A stretch of DNA of 64,000 nucleotides from Thalassospira sp. MCCC 1A03138 (GTDB taxonomy: Bacteria > Pseudomonadota > Alphaproteobacteria > Rhodospirillales > Thalassospiraceae), in NCBI RefSeq assembly GCF_002115785.1, contig NZ_JFJY01000001.1:806001-870000 (forward strand), read 5' to 3'. The position numbers and the translations under genes were made by a program. Positions 54,292-63,751 of this stretch are shown piece by piece (the first letter of the stretch is position 1; the number at the start of each line of letters is the position of its first letter). Below the pieces are notes generated by a model. The model did no database searches. It was not told where the DNA came from and was given only the letters and a program-made list of their open reading frames with translations.

Positions 54292-54483
54292 ATGGGTGCG
54301 GATCGCTTGATCTTTGGTGTCCTGACGATTGTGGTGGGGATTTTCGGCCTGTTCTATGCTTCGGGATCACATGATGGATATTCCTATTTTGTGGGCCTGG
54401 CATTGTTCTTTGGTGCGGTGCTGTTCATGTTCGCACTGATCAAGGGACATTATGACCAGCTGGAAAAAGACGGGCATAAATAA
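54292..54483 (+). CDS. Small membrane protein (63 residues)
   Basis: A hydrophobic protein with two likely membrane helices (about residues 6-24 and 30-50), a short polar loop SGSHDGYSY between them and a charged tail GHYDQLEKDGHK. A GGAG site precedes the ATG. No family recognised. It stands alone between rppH and the tam-like gene, 86 bp after rppH. The start signal, reading-frame length and clean topology support a real gene. Confidence 0.7.
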   Translation: MGADRLIFGVLTIVVGIFGLFYASGSHDGYSYFVGLALFFGAVLFMFALIKGHYDQLEKDGHK

Positions 54484-54546
54484 GGTCTGCCGCCGAGATA
54501 TCGGTAGATATCGCCTTTGAGGTTTTATTTCGGGACCGGGCAGGTT

Positions 54547-55365
54547 ATGGATCAGAGTATGAGCAATACACACTGGGATCCTGTTCGTTACGGTCTTTTT
54601 GGCGATGAACGTCGCCGCCCGGCAAAAGACCTGATTGCCCGTCTGCCCAAACCGGCGGATGGCTTTTTGCCACGTCACATTGTCGATCTTGGCTGCGGGC
54701 CGGGATCCATCACCGCGTTGCTTGATCAGGCGTATCGCACACCGGAAAATCCCGATGTCCAGATTGTCGGGATCGATTCTTCAGCAGAAATGTTGGAAAC
54801 AGCCGCCAAGCGCGACGAGAATATCGAATGGCAACAGGCCGATATCGCGCAATGGGAACCGGATAGCCCGGTTGATATCCTGTTTTCCAATGCCGCCCTG
54901 CAATGGATTCCCGAACATGCCAAACTGTTCCCCCGCCTGATACGGTTTTTGCGTCCCGGCGGGCTGTTGGCCATTCAGGTGCCGAACAATTTCCTGGCAC
55001 CCAGTCATCAGTTGATTGGCGAAGCCGGAATTGAATGGCGCGATGCGGTTGCCGGGGCGACCCAGCAAATCCGGATCATGCGACCGGGCGACTATTTTGA
55101 TGTCCTGTCCACCGATTGCGATGCCATTGACCTGTGGCAGACCCAGTATTGCCATATCCTGCATGGGGAAGACCCCGTTTTCGACTGGACATCATCGACC
55201 GCCTTGCGCCCGGTTCTTGCCGCCCTGCCCGATGATGATGCGCGCGCCGCATTTTGTGAAAAATACAAAACCCGCTTGAAACAGGTCTATCCGCCGCGTG
55301 ATGATGGCGTCACACTGTTTCCATTCAACCGGTTATTCATGATCGCCCGCAAACGCGACGCATAA
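54547..55365 (+). CDS. tam: Trans-aconitate 2-methyltransferase-like
   Basis: A 272-residue class I methyltransferase similar to E. coli Tam, which methylates trans-aconitate, a by-product that inhibits the TCA cycle. The match includes WDPVRYGLFGDERRRPAKDL at the start, SAM-binding VDLGCGPGSITALL and the substrate region SNAALQWIPEHAKLFPRL. The end VTLFPFNRLFMIARKR also fits. I chose ATG 54547; ATG 54559 is an alternative. Cytoplasmic. Substrate inferred from the subfamily. Confidence 0.9.
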   Translation: MDQSMSNTHWDPVRYGLFGDERRRPAKDLIARLPKPADGFLPRHIVDLGCGPGSITALLDQAYRTPENPDVQIVGIDSSAEMLETAAKRDENIEWQQADIAQWEPDSPVDILFSNAALQWIPEHAKLFPRLIRFLRPGGLLAIQVPNNFLAPSHQLIGEAGIEWRDAVAGATQQIRIMRPGDYFDVLSTDCDAIDLWQTQYCHILHGEDPVFDWTSSTALRPVLAALPDDDARAAFCEKYKTRLKQVYPPRDDGVTLFPFNRLFMIARKRDA

Positions 55366-55413
55366 ATTCGACGCTAAAGTCTCTATTGGCGGGCATTACA
55401 AACGGAGCAGCCC

Positions 55414-56250
55414 ATGCCCGCCTTTCGTGACCATTTTATTCCCTGTTGCGGCTATGAAATTCATGTCAGGACGTGGGGCGATCCCCAAAAACCAGCCCTT
55501 GTCATGAGCCACGGTCTGGCGCGACTGGCCGATGATTTTGATCATGTCGCGCCGCATTTCACTGATACGTATTTTGTCCTGTGCCCGTCCATGATCGGAC
55601 GCGGGCTTTCGGGATGGGCCAAGAATCCCGACCGGGAATATACCCTGCCCTTCTATGTCGCACAGACCTTCGAAATGCTTGAACATTTCAGGATTCCAAG
55701 CTGCAAGTGGATCGGAACGTCAATGGGCGGGTTGATCGGGCTTGCCATGACCGCCGAAGCCGCGGGATGGATCGAAAAGCTGGTTTTAAATGACATCGGA
55801 CCGGAACTTGACGCTGCGGCAGTCGCACGGATCAAATCCTATGTCGGGGCCACCCCGGAATTTGAAACGATCCATGATGTCGAAGAAATCGTCAAACTGA
55901 TCTATGCGCCGTTTGGCATCACCGACGAAGCCACCTGGTCATTTATTTCCGCGCGCTCGGTGCGACGTCTGCCGAACGGAAATTTCATGATGCATTATGA
56001 TCCCGAAGTCATGCGCGTCTTTGCCGAACATATTGATTCTTTTGATGCATGGGATCAATTCAACGCTATTTCTTGCCCGGTGATGCTGATCAGCGGTGCG
56101 AAATCTGATCTGATTCCCCCCGCCATTGTCGAAAAAATGCGGGAACAAAAACCGGAAATGCCGATTTTAACTGTAGCAAATTGCGGACATGCACCCCATT
56201 TGAATGACGAGGAACAGATAAAAGCCATCAAGGCGTTCCTTGCCGACTGA
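55414..56250 (+). CDS. Alpha/beta hydrolase
   Basis: A 278-residue alpha/beta-hydrolase fold enzyme. The nucleophile elbow is GTSMGGL (Ser near residue 106); the oxyanion region is SHGLARLADDF. The catalytic Asp is probably in SGAKSDLIPP, and the His in NCGHAPHLND. Related to esterases and dehalogenase-like hydrolases; no substrate can be assigned. It starts 48 bp after tam on the same strand and may share its transcript. Confidence 0.9.
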   Translation: MPAFRDHFIPCCGYEIHVRTWGDPQKPALVMSHGLARLADDFDHVAPHFTDTYFVLCPSMIGRGLSGWAKNPDREYTLPFYVAQTFEMLEHFRIPSCKWIGTSMGGLIGLAMTAEAAGWIEKLVLNDIGPELDAAAVARIKSYVGATPEFETIHDVEEIVKLIYAPFGITDEATWSFISARSVRRLPNGNFMMHYDPEVMRVFAEHIDSFDAWDQFNAISCPVMLISGAKSDLIPPAIVEKMREQKPEMPILTVANCGHAPHLNDEEQIKAIKAFLAD

Positions 56251-56332
56251 CAAACCGGGGCCGGAAACATCCAGAATTTGTTTGCACAAGGGGATGTGCA
56301 CCAGTTGCGATCAGGTTGTCGGAACACGAGAT

Positions 56333-57031
56333 ATGCATGTATCAAGTCCAATTGCGTGGTCTGTTGCGATTCTTGCCGTTGCCGCGACAACGGGCGGTTT
56401 TTCGCACGCGGCCCGTGCCCAGTCGATCCAGCCCGCCACGCCAGATGAAACCGGTGTGACAATTGGCATGCCCCAGACTGACAGTTCGCCAAATTCACTG
56501 GTCCCCGGAATACTGCCCCCCGCGCTGCCCGGCGGGATGAGCAATTATTTCGCCCCTCGTCGAAATCACGGCATTGTCCTGAACAATCCATCCACCGATG
56601 GGGAAAGTGACCCATCGCTTCTGTGGTTTGAAATCGACAGCCAGCCAACGACAAACAACGGCATTGCGGCCCAGTTCGGAATTGGCTACGCCCCACGCCC
56701 GGATCTGGGCTTTGCCTTTGGCCCGGTTTTCGAACTGAATGGCCCGATCGGGCAAAGCATTGGCACCGACCAACGCAATGATTTTGATGTCACCCCCACG
56801 CACCATCCCGGTGGCTTTTACCGCCATAACTTTTCGGGCAATCCCGGCAACCCTTCGGGCACGGATGATGCGGGCATTGCCGCCAGCCTGTCCTATATGC
56901 CGTTTCAGGATATCTGGATCGGGTTACATGGTCGATTGACCAGTGATCTTGCCCCTGATCCGAATACCGGTGCGCTTGATCGCTTTGACGCGATGCTGGG
57001 TCTGACAGCCGGATATCGCCTGGAATTCTAG
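56333..57031 (+). CDS. Exported, outer-membrane-like hypothetical protein
   Basis: A 232-residue protein with a signal peptide (MHVSSPIAWSVAILAVAATT ... ARAQS, cleaved near residue 31). It then has an aspartate- and proline-rich region and a beta-strand-rich part with alternating hydrophobic residues (GIAAQFGIGYAPRPDLGFAF, SLSYMPFQDIWIGLHGRL). It ends in GLTAGYRLEF with a C-terminal Phe, as in outer-membrane barrels. Too short for a full porin; possibly a small barrel of about eight strands. Not recognised. The start has only a weak ribosome-binding site, and an in-frame ATG or GTG farther upstream remains possible. Confidence 0.65.
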   Translation: MHVSSPIAWSVAILAVAATTGGFSHAARAQSIQPATPDETGVTIGMPQTDSSPNSLVPGILPPALPGGMSNYFAPRRNHGIVLNNPSTDGESDPSLLWFEIDSQPTTNNGIAAQFGIGYAPRPDLGFAFGPVFELNGPIGQSIGTDQRNDFDVTPTHHPGGFYRHNFSGNPGNPSGTDDAGIAASLSYMPFQDIWIGLHGRLTSDLAPDPNTGALDRFDAMLGLTAGYRLEF

Positions 57032-57148
57032 GATCAGGCCCCCTTAATTTGGCCGTGATCTTTTACGAAATGCTCAATTCCCCTTTTGCCTGCCCGAACG
57101 AGGCTGTATGACTCCTAGAAGGATCATCAGGAAAAGACGAAACGCCGC

Positions 57149-58123
57149 ATGACAAGAATGCCAGCACCGATAGACGGGCCGAATGCCGATGCCTTTTCCG
57201 CCTGCAACGACCTTGCCGCAGCAAAAAATGCCAATCTTTACCGTGCGGCCATGCGCCTTGGCCCGGAACGGCAGCGTTTCTTTCTGGCGGCCTATGCATC
57301 GATGCGGGTGATCGACGATATTGTCGATGACGGGTTCCTTGAACTGACCGATCATGAACGCGACTATGCCCGCGAAGACACCCTGATTGCGATTGATCAC
57401 TGGCAGCAGCAAATCCAGGCTGCCAAGATCGATGGCGATAACCCCCATCCCGAAAGCGGCCCGCTCAGCCAGCAGGTATTTGATGCCCTGCGTCTGACTT
57501 TGGGCCGAAGCGACCTGGAAGTTGATCCATGGGTTGATCTGGCCGATGCATTGCGCCGCGATGTTGCCGAAGACCCGATGGATGAATGGGACGATTTCAT
57601 CGCCTATTGCGAGGGGGCAACTGCCGCCCCGGCATCGATTTTTGTCTATCTGCTATCGGCACGATTCGATAACGAAATCGGATATACATCCCCCCTGACC
57701 AACCCACCGCTTTATCATGCGCGCGACATGGCGATTTTCTGTTACGTGGTGCATATCCTGCGCGATCTTCCAGACGATATCAAAGGCCCGGACAGGCTGG
57801 TGACGATACCAGCCGAAATCCTGATTGCCGCCGATATCACGCTTGGCGAAATCCGCAATGCCATCGGGCAGAAGAAATATGACGAATTGGACCGCCTGGG
57901 CACTATTCTGCTGGAACGCGCATGGGAACATTTTGAAACCGGGCAAGCCCGGTCGGCTGAACTTCTGGCGATCCTTGATGCGGAAGAAACCGACACCCTG
58001 TCACGCCTGTTTGCCGTTTATATCGAACTTGCCAGTGCGATGATGGATAATGGTTACGCCGCGTTCCTCAAGGACCGCGATACAATCATCACCCAAACCG
58101 CCGGAAACAGCCTTCCCGGATAG
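57149..58123 (+). CDS. Squalene/phytoene synthase family protein
   Basis: A 324-residue all-helical protein of the squalene/phytoene synthase family. The first aspartate motif is RVIDDIVDD near residues 53-61. The second region is HILRDLPDD near 205-213, where true synthases have NILRDVxED followed by GRxYLP; here PDRLVTIP replaces it. The enzyme family joins two prenyl diphosphates, but the altered second motif and the absence of hopanoid or carotenoid genes nearby leave the product open. A strong terminator follows at 58125-58151. Confidence 0.85.
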   Translation: MTRMPAPIDGPNADAFSACNDLAAAKNANLYRAAMRLGPERQRFFLAAYASMRVIDDIVDDGFLELTDHERDYAREDTLIAIDHWQQQIQAAKIDGDNPHPESGPLSQQVFDALRLTLGRSDLEVDPWVDLADALRRDVAEDPMDEWDDFIAYCEGATAAPASIFVYLLSARFDNEIGYTSPLTNPPLYHARDMAIFCYVVHILRDLPDDIKGPDRLVTIPAEILIAADITLGEIRNAIGQKKYDELDRLGTILLERAWEHFETGQARSAELLAILDAEETDTLSRLFAVYIELASAMMDNGYAAFLKDRDTIITQTAGNSLPG

Positions 58124-58124
58124 C

Positions 58125-58151
58125 AAAACCCCGCCAATCGGCGGGGTTTTT
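58125..58151. terminator. Bidirectional Rho-independent terminator
   Basis: A perfect 11-bp stem (58125-58135 with 58140-58150) with a 4-base loop, A's on the left and five T's on the right. It lies between the convergent ends of the phytoene-synthase-like gene and pgk. Confidence 0.93.
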
Positions 58152-58176
58152 CCTTTGATCTCAGCAAGGATACAGA

Positions 58177-59370
58177 TCAGCCACGCAGGGCTGCAACGCC
58201 CGGCAATTCCTTGCCTTCTAGCCATTCAAGGAAGGCACCACCCGCGGTTGAGACATAGGAGAAATCCTGATCGGCATCGGCGTGACGCAGGGCCGCAACC
58301 GTATCGCCACCGCCCGCAACCGACAGAAGTTTGCCAGCCTTGGTCAGTTTGGCCGCCTGCCGGGCGACCGAAACCGTCGCGGTATCAAACGGTGCAATTT
58401 CAAACGCACCCAGCGGACCGTTCCAGACCAGCGTTTCACAGGACTCGAGACGTTTGTTCAGATCGACAATGGTTTTCGGCCCGGCATCAAGGATCATGCC
58501 ATCAGCATCGACATCGTTAATGTCAGATACGGTGTGATCGGCGTGCGCCTTGAATTCCTTGGCGACCAGACCATCGACCGGCAGGACGATTTCGCAATTG
58601 GCGGCTTCGGCCTTGGCAAAAATCTCGCGCGCCGTTGCCAGAAGGTCGTGTTCGCACAGCGACTTGCCAACATTTACACCCTTGGCCGCAAGGAAGGTAT
58701 TGGCCATGCCGCCACCGATCACCAGTTGATCAACCTTGGCGACCAGATTGCCAAGCAGATCCAGTTTGGTTGAAATCTTGGCACCGCCAACGATTGCCAT
58801 CACCGGATGATTCGGCGCTTCAAGCGCATTGCCAAGGGCTTCAAGTTCGGCCTGCATCAGACGACCGGCATAGGCCGGAAGTTTGCGGGCCAGCCCCTCG
58901 GTCGAGGCATGGGCACGGTGCGCGCACGAAAACGCATCATTGACGTAAATGTCGCCAAGCTTTGCCAGTTCGGCGACAAAGGCCGGATCGTTCTTTTCCT
59001 CTGCGGCGTGGTAACGAAGGTTTTCCAGAACCGCGATTTCACCGTCCTTAAGGCTGTTCACGACGTCTGCTGCGGCCGCACCAATGCAATCATCGGCGAA
59101 TTTCACCGGACGCCCAAGCTGCTTGGCAAGCGCATCGGCAACCGGTTTAAGCGACATTTCGGCAATGCGTTCGCCCTTGGGGCGGCCAAAATGGGTGATC
59201 ACGACAAGTTTCGCACCAGCATCCGCCAGTTCGATCAACCCCGGAACCGTCCGTTCGATGCGGGTGGTATCACCCACAACGCCGTCTTTCATTGGAACGT
59301 TAAGATCAGCGCGCAGCAAAACGCGCTTGCCAGCGACATTGACACCGTCAAGCGTATTGAAGTCAGCCAT
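58177..59370 (-). CDS. pgk: Phosphoglycerate kinase
   Basis: A 397-residue glycolytic kinase transferring phosphate between 1,3-bisphosphoglycerate and ADP. It has [16 protein letters not shown] at the start, [16 protein letters not shown] and a nucleotide-binding C-terminal half with [15 protein letters not shown] and [14 protein letters not shown]. The ATG at 59368-59370 gives the normal family length; an in-frame extension to 59472 is rejected. gap and fba are not adjacent in this window. It follows dapF by 175 bp on the same strand. Confidence 0.97.
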   Translation of the reverse strand: MADFNTLDGVNVAGKRVLLRADLNVPMKDGVVGDTTRIERTVPGLIELADAGAKLVVITHFGRPKGERIAEMSLKPVADALAKQLGRPVKFADDCIGAAAADVVNSLKDGEIAVLENLRYHAAEEKNDPAFVAELAKLGDIYVNDAFSCAHRAHASTEGLARKLPAYAGRLMQAELEALGNALEAPNHPVMAIVGGAKISTKLDLLGNLVAKVDQLVIGGGMANTFLAAKGVNVGKSLCEHDLLATAREIFAKAEAANCEIVLPVDGLVAKEFKAHADHTVSDINDVDADGMILDAGPKTIVDLNKRLESCETLVWNGPLGAFEIAPFDTATVSVARQAAKLTKAGKLLSVAGGGDTVAALRHADADQDFSYVSTAGGAFLEWLEGKELPGVAALRG

Positions 59371-59545
59371 TATCTGAACCTGCTTTTGAGTTTCACAGAA
59401 AACGGGAGGGGGCGTCCCGACATGGGTTGAACGAAGAACCCGTTTGCGCCCTTTTGCCCGACGAACAGGCATTGTGCAACCGGGGAAACCGTTCAGAACG
59501 ATACCGACCCATCAGGGTGCCCGCGGGTCGGAACCAGAAATTCAA

Positions 59546-60391
59546 TCAATGCTGTCCCAGAAGGGATCCGTGCAAAAAGCCCGAGAAACTGGTCGCGACC
59601 GGCCCGGTCATCAGAACATGATCATCGTGCAGCCATTCGATGGTCAACGGACCACCATCGAGAATGATTTCGGTTTTCCGCCCCGTCAAACCGCGGCGCG
59701 CAGCGGCAACACCGGCCGCACAGGCACCCGTACCACAGGCGCGCGTCACACCGACACCGCGTTCCCAGACCCGCATGCGAATCCGGTCTTCGCCAATGAT
59801 GCTGCAAACCTCAATATTGGCGCGTTCGGGAAACATTTCATGATGTTCAAGGACAGGGCCAAGCTTTTCGATATCAATCGACTCGGCATCGTCAACAAAG
59901 AACACCGCATGCGGATTGCCGACATTGACCCCGACCGCATCCGACAAACCGCCCAAGGACAGCGGAATATGGTTGGTATCAACCGCCTGACCCAGCGGGA
60001 TATCGCGCCAGTCCAGCTTGACCTGCCCCATATCGACGGTGACACGACCATCGGCCAGACCATTGGCATCAAGCAATCCGACGACGGTCTGGATAATGAC
60101 ATCCTTGCGGCCAAGTTCGCCCATGACGATGCTCGCCACACAGCGTGTGGCATTGCCACAGGCCTGGACCTCGCCCCCGTCATTGTTGCGAATGCGCATG
60201 AAGGCATCGGCAAGATCATCGCGGGCGGGTTCGATCACGATCAGCTGATCACAACCGACTCCGGTTTTGCGGTCGGCGATGCGGGCCGCAGTTGCGTTAT
60301 CAAGATCAAGCACGGCGGGATCGCGTCGTCCGTCAAAGACAACGAAATCATTTCCCAGACCATGCATTTTGACAAAAGGAATACCGTTCAT
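59546..60391 (-). CDS. dapF: Diaminopimelate epimerase
   Basis: A 281-residue cofactor-independent epimerase converting LL- to meso-diaminopimelate for lysine and peptidoglycan. The two catalytic cysteines are in QACGNATRC and TRACGTGACAAG. The start MNGIPFVKMHGLGNDFVVFD is the family N terminus. It lies 50 bp downstream of the orphan gene at 60442, so part of its transcription may come from the FNR-type promoter there. Confidence 0.96.
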   Translation of the reverse strand: MNGIPFVKMHGLGNDFVVFDGRRDPAVLDLDNATAARIADRKTGVGCDQLIVIEPARDDLADAFMRIRNNDGGEVQACGNATRCVASIVMGELGRKDVIIQTVVGLLDANGLADGRVTVDMGQVKLDWRDIPLGQAVDTNHIPLSLGGLSDAVGVNVGNPHAVFFVDDAESIDIEKLGPVLEHHEMFPERANIEVCSIIGEDRIRMRVWERGVGVTRACGTGACAAGVAAARRGLTGRKTEIILDGGPLTIEWLHDDHVLMTGPVATSFSGFLHGSLLGQH

Positions 60392-60441
60392 AACCGCCTT
60401 ATAACGGTGTCAGCGGATATCGTCCACCAAAGTCAGCGCCG

Positions 60442-60933
60442 TCAATGCTGGGCAGCCGGGGCACAATAACGGATTTTGCGCGGCACAAAGCCGGCCCCGC
60501 TGAAATAGTCGCGCAGGCGTTCTTCCATTTCACCGACCGAAACATGAACCGCCGCACAATGATGATCCAGAACCAGCCGGTTCATCGCGTCGCGCATCGC
60601 ATCAAGCACATAAGGTCGTGAAACAATCTCGACGGCCATGATGTTGTCGACATGCAGGACAAGTCCCTCGGACATGTCGTCACGCACCTGATAGGAAAAC
60701 AGACCGTGGATATATCCCCGTTCATTGGCAATCACGATGATGCCACGCGGGCGTTGCCACAGGATATCGTCGCATCCGGCCCCAATCATGCTATTGGCTC
60801 GATCAGTGCAGAATTCGGCAACAAATTCACGCCAGCGCTCAAACGTAAGACCGGTCTGCATCATCTGCACGAGCGGAAAAGTCATATCCGCCGTGTGATG
60901 TGTTAGGGGTCTTGCCTGATAGGTTGTTGACAT
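60442..60933 (-). CDS. Hypothetical protein, GNAT-like fold, with an FNR-type promoter
   Basis: A 163-residue protein of unknown function. The second half has an acyltransferase-like pattern: GIIVIANERGYIHGLFSYQV, then a helix VLDAMRDAMNRLVLDH, a strand AAVHVSVG and a helix LRDYFSGAGFVPRK that resemble the last elements of GNAT enzymes. A clear acetyl-CoA loop (Q/RxxGxG/A) is missing. The ATG at 60931-60933 is preceded by GAAGAG; an in-frame start at 60963 is less likely. An FNR/FixK box at 60991-61004 is ideally placed for it. It is divergent from ccoN and upstream of dapF. Confidence 0.7.
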   Translation of the reverse strand: MSTTYQARPLTHHTADMTFPLVQMMQTGLTFERWREFVAEFCTDRANSMIGAGCDDILWQRPRGIIVIANERGYIHGLFSYQVRDDMSEGLVLHVDNIMAVEIVSRPYVLDAMRDAMNRLVLDHHCAAVHVSVGEMEERLRDYFSGAGFVPRKIRYCAPAAQH

Positions 60934-60966
60934 GATTGCTACTCTTCCCACGATTTTCAGCAATCA

Positions 60967-61004
60967 TGGCGCAAAGATTTCGTGTTGACCTTGACCTGTA
61001 TCAA
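60967..61004 (-). promoter_or_regulatory. FNR/FixK-type promoter of the orphan gene
   Basis: On the minus strand TTGATACAGGTCAA (61004 to 60991) matches the FNR/FixK consensus TTGAT-N4-ATCAA at nine of ten positions. Exactly 22 bases later comes CATGAT, the spacing of class II FNR promoters with the box centred at -41.5. The start codon is 30-40 bp beyond the predicted start site. Confidence 0.65.
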
Positions 61005-61113
61005 CACCTTTACAGACCCAAACGCGCATAAACACGCTTAGCAATCAATTGTCCCGCAATGCGGGCGAGCTTTGTCTTGAGATTGAGGGGTTCCGCGGTT
61101 TTACGAGTCAATA

Positions 61114-61155
61114 TTGACGTGGATCAATGGCGCGTAAAGCTTCAACCCGCATAAT
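61114..61155 (+). promoter_or_regulatory. FNR/FixK-type promoter of ccoNOQP
   Basis: TTGACGTGGATCAA (61114-61127) matches TTGAT-N4-ATCAA at nine of ten positions and is followed after 22 bp by CATAAT (61150-61155). The predicted start site is near 61162. Control of cbb3 oxidase genes by FNR/FixK proteins is well established. Confidence 0.8.
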
Positions 61156-61342
61156 CACCTGACAATCGAAAGCCTCGTCCGTTTTGCATGTGATGCTGCC
61201 AAAAGCGCATCACGGCAGCGGTGGGGCTTTTGGTGCAGGTGGCAGGGGATGACATGTGTTGCACCATGCCACCACGGGACTGATGGAGTTGACCGATCGG
61301 ATTGGGGACAACTCACCCGAACACCTTGAACGGGAGTCAAGC

Positions 61343-62815
61343 ATGAGCCAGGGGAGCATGGCACAGACAGCATCAACGCCTGCTGCTGTTAATTATAATA
61401 TGGACGTCGTGCGCTGGGCCGCACTGGCGACCGTATTTTGGGGCGTTGTCGGATTTCTGGCAGGCGATTTAATTGCCTGGCAGCTCGCATTTCCGGCACT
61501 TAATTTCGATAACGAGTTTCTGAATTTCGGTCGCCTGCGGCCGTTGCACACCTCGGCGGTGGTTTTTGCCTTTGGCGGTAACGCGCTTCTGTCAACGTCG
61601 TTCTATGTCGTGCAGCGGACCTGCCGCACGCCGCTTTATGGTGGCAAAGCACTTCCGGCATTCGTTTTCTGGGGCTATCAGCTGTTCATCGTCATGGCCG
61701 CAATCGGCTATGTTACGGGGGTTACCCAGGGCCGCGAATATGCCGAACCGGAATGGTTTGTTGATATCTGGCTGACCGTGGTGTGGGTTGCGTATCTGGC
61801 GATGTTCGTCGGAACCCTGCTGAAGCGTCATGAGCCGCATATCTATGTTGCGAACTGGTTCTATCTGGCCTTCATCGTGACGATCGCAATGCTGCATCTG
61901 GGCAACAACCTGGCGATTCCGGTTTCCTTCATGGGGACTAAATCCTACTCGATGTTCTCAGGCGTGCAGGATGCGCTGACGCAGTGGTGGTATGGTCATA
62001 ACGCGGTAGGCTTCTTCCTGACGGCTGGTTTCCTCGGCATGATGTATTACTTCATTCCGAAACGCGCCGAACGTCCGGTTTATTCCTATCGCCTGTCGAT
62101 CATTCACTTCTGGGCGCTGATCTTCCTTTATATCTGGGCTGGTCCGCACCACCTGCACTACACGGCCCTTCCTGACTGGGCGCAGACCCTTGGCATGACC
62201 TTCTCGATCATGTTGTGGATGCCGTCCTGGGGCGGGATGATCAACGGCCTGATGACGCTTTCGGGTGCCTGGGACAAACTGCGTACCGACCCTGTCCTGC
62301 GCTTCATGGTTGCTGCCGTCGGTTTCTATGGCATGTCGACCTTCGAAGGCCCGGTCATGTCGATCAAGGCAGTCAACGGCCTGTCGCATTATACCGACTG
62401 GACCATCGGACATGTTCATTCCGGCGCGCTTGGCTGGGTGGCTTTCGTTTCCTTCGGTGCGATCTATCACCTGATCCCGGTTCTGTGGCATCGTGAACGC
62501 CTGTATTCGATGCGTCTGGTTGCCTATCACTTCTGGCTGGGTACCATCGGTATCGTTCTTTACATCACGTCGATGTGGGTTTCGGGGATCATGCAGGGCC
62601 TGATGTGGCGTGCCTACGACGATCTTGGCTTCCTGCAGTATTCCTTCATCGAAACCGTTGAAGCAATGCACCCCTACTACATCATTCGTGCAACCGGTGG
62701 CCTGCTCTTCCTGCTCGGATCGCTGATCATGGTCTGGAACGTCTACAAGACGATCAAGGGTGATCTGCGTCGCGAAGCACCGATCGGCACACCTGCTACC
62801 GTAGCAGCCGAATAA
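61343..62815 (+). CDS. ccoN: Cytochrome c oxidase cbb3-type, subunit I
   Basis: A 490-residue catalytic subunit of the high-affinity cbb3 oxidase, with 12 membrane helices, two b-type hemes and CuB. Ligand regions are visible: [15 protein letters not shown] (heme b), [23 protein letters not shown] (CuB His and the family cross-link Tyr region), AGPHHLHY and [13 protein letters not shown]. The ATG at 61343 has GGGAG seven bases upstream; an in-frame upstream extension to 61256 is rejected. First gene of ccoNOQP, behind an FNR/FixK box, so it should be induced at low oxygen. Confidence 0.97.
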   Translation: MSQGSMAQTASTPAAVNYNMDVVRWAALATVFWGVVGFLAGDLIAWQLAFPALNFDNEFLNFGRLRPLHTSAVVFAFGGNALLSTSFYVVQRTCRTPLYGGKALPAFVFWGYQLFIVMAAIGYVTGVTQGREYAEPEWFVDIWLTVVWVAYLAMFVGTLLKRHEPHIYVANWFYLAFIVTIAMLHLGNNLAIPVSFMGTKSYSMFSGVQDALTQWWYGHNAVGFFLTAGFLGMMYYFIPKRAERPVYSYRLSIIHFWALIFLYIWAGPHHLHYTALPDWAQTLGMTFSIMLWMPSWGGMINGLMTLSGAWDKLRTDPVLRFMVAAVGFYGMSTFEGPVMSIKAVNGLSHYTDWTIGHVHSGALGWVAFVSFGAIYHLIPVLWHRERLYSMRLVAYHFWLGTIGIVLYITSMWVSGIMQGLMWRAYDDLGFLQYSFIETVEAMHPYYIIRATGGLLFLLGSLIMVWNVYKTIKGDLRREAPIGTPATVAAE

Positions 62816-62829
62816 GGGGGATGTGAAAA

Positions 62830-63558
62830 ATGCTTCTGAAAAAACACCACATTGTTGAGAAGAACGTCTTTGTTCTCATCCTCGGGATTTTCCTGACCAT
62901 CATCATCGGTGGTATTGTCGAAATCGTGCCGTTGTTCACGATGGAACAGACCATCGAGAAGGTTGAAGGGGTCCGTCCCTATTCACCGCTCGAACAGGCG
63001 GGTCGCAACATCTATCTCCGCGAAGGGTGCTATAACTGCCATTCCCAGCAGATCCGTCCGTTCCGTGACGAGGTCGAACGTTATGGCCATTACAGCCTTG
63101 CCGCGGAATCGATGTATGACCATCCGTTCCAGTGGGGATCGAAACGTACCGGACCGGATCTTGCCCGCGTTGGTGCCAAATATTCCAACGACTGGCATGT
63201 TGCCCACCTGAAAGATCCGCGCTCTGTCGTGCCGGAATCGATCATGCCGGGCTATCCGTTCCTGGCGGAACGCGAATTGAAGTTCGATGACGCCCAGGCC
63301 CATCTTGAGACGCTTAAAATGGTTGGTGTTCCTTATACCGACGAGCAGATCGAGAATGCCAAGGCCGACCTGTATCTGCAGGCGATGGCGGACGAGGATT
63401 ACGATGAACTCCTTGCACGTTATCCGAATGCGGCAACCGGTGACTTTGACGGAAACCCCGCGAAACTGACCGAAATGGATGCACTGGTCGCGTATCTGCA
63501 GGTCCTGGGTCGCATGGTCGATTTCACCACCTACAACCCGCAACTGAACCTGCGCTAA
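62830..63558 (+). CDS. ccoO: Cytochrome c oxidase cbb3-type, subunit II
   Basis: A 242-residue membrane-anchored monoheme cytochrome c. An N-terminal helix (about residues 10-32) is followed by the heme-binding motif [20 protein letters not shown] near 72-76, and an axial Met is likely in [10 protein letters not shown]. It passes electrons to CcoN. It starts 14 bp after ccoN behind an AGGGGG site. Standard second gene. Confidence 0.97.
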   Translation: MLLKKHHIVEKNVFVLILGIFLTIIIGGIVEIVPLFTMEQTIEKVEGVRPYSPLEQAGRNIYLREGCYNCHSQQIRPFRDEVERYGHYSLAAESMYDHPFQWGSKRTGPDLARVGAKYSNDWHVAHLKDPRSVVPESIMPGYPFLAERELKFDDAQAHLETLKMVGVPYTDEQIENAKADLYLQAMADEDYDELLARYPNAATGDFDGNPAKLTEMDALVAYLQVLGRMVDFTTYNPQLNLR

Positions 63559-63574
63559 GGCGAAGGGGAACGTC

Positions 63575-63736
63575 ATGGAATTCTTTACGCAACTCGCTGA
63601 CTTTTTCCGACCCTTGTGGGGTCTGTGGCTAATGCTGCTTTTCGGGGCGATCATTGCCTGGGTCATGTGGCCCAGCAAAAAGCGCCGGAAAGACATGGAA
63701 GAGCATGCCCGGATTCCGCTTCGGGATGAGGAATAG
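63575..63736 (+). CDS. ccoQ: Cytochrome c oxidase cbb3-type, small subunit (CcoQ)
   Basis: A 53-residue protein with one membrane helix (about residues 13-32, LWGLWLMLLFGAIIAWVMWP) and a basic then acidic tail KKRRKDMEEHARIPLRDEE. CcoQ stabilises the oxidase complex. AAGGGGA lies before the ATG, 16 bp after ccoO. Confidence 0.93.
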   Translation: MEFFTQLADFFRPLWGLWLMLLFGAIIAWVMWPSKKRRKDMEEHARIPLRDEE

Positions 63737-63751
63737 GGGGAGAACCGAGCT

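Larger units (their letters stand above)
60934..61342. other. Divergent intergenic region between orphan gene and ccoN
   Basis: It contains two FNR/FixK boxes (60991-61004, 61114-61127), each followed by a -10-like hexamer in the direction of a gene. The ccoN leader of about 180 bases has nested complementary segments (CCAAAAGC 61199-61206 with GCTTTTGG 61226-61233; GGTGCA and GGTGGCA with later TGCACC and TGCCACC at 61260-61273). No gene found in between. Confidence 0.6.
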
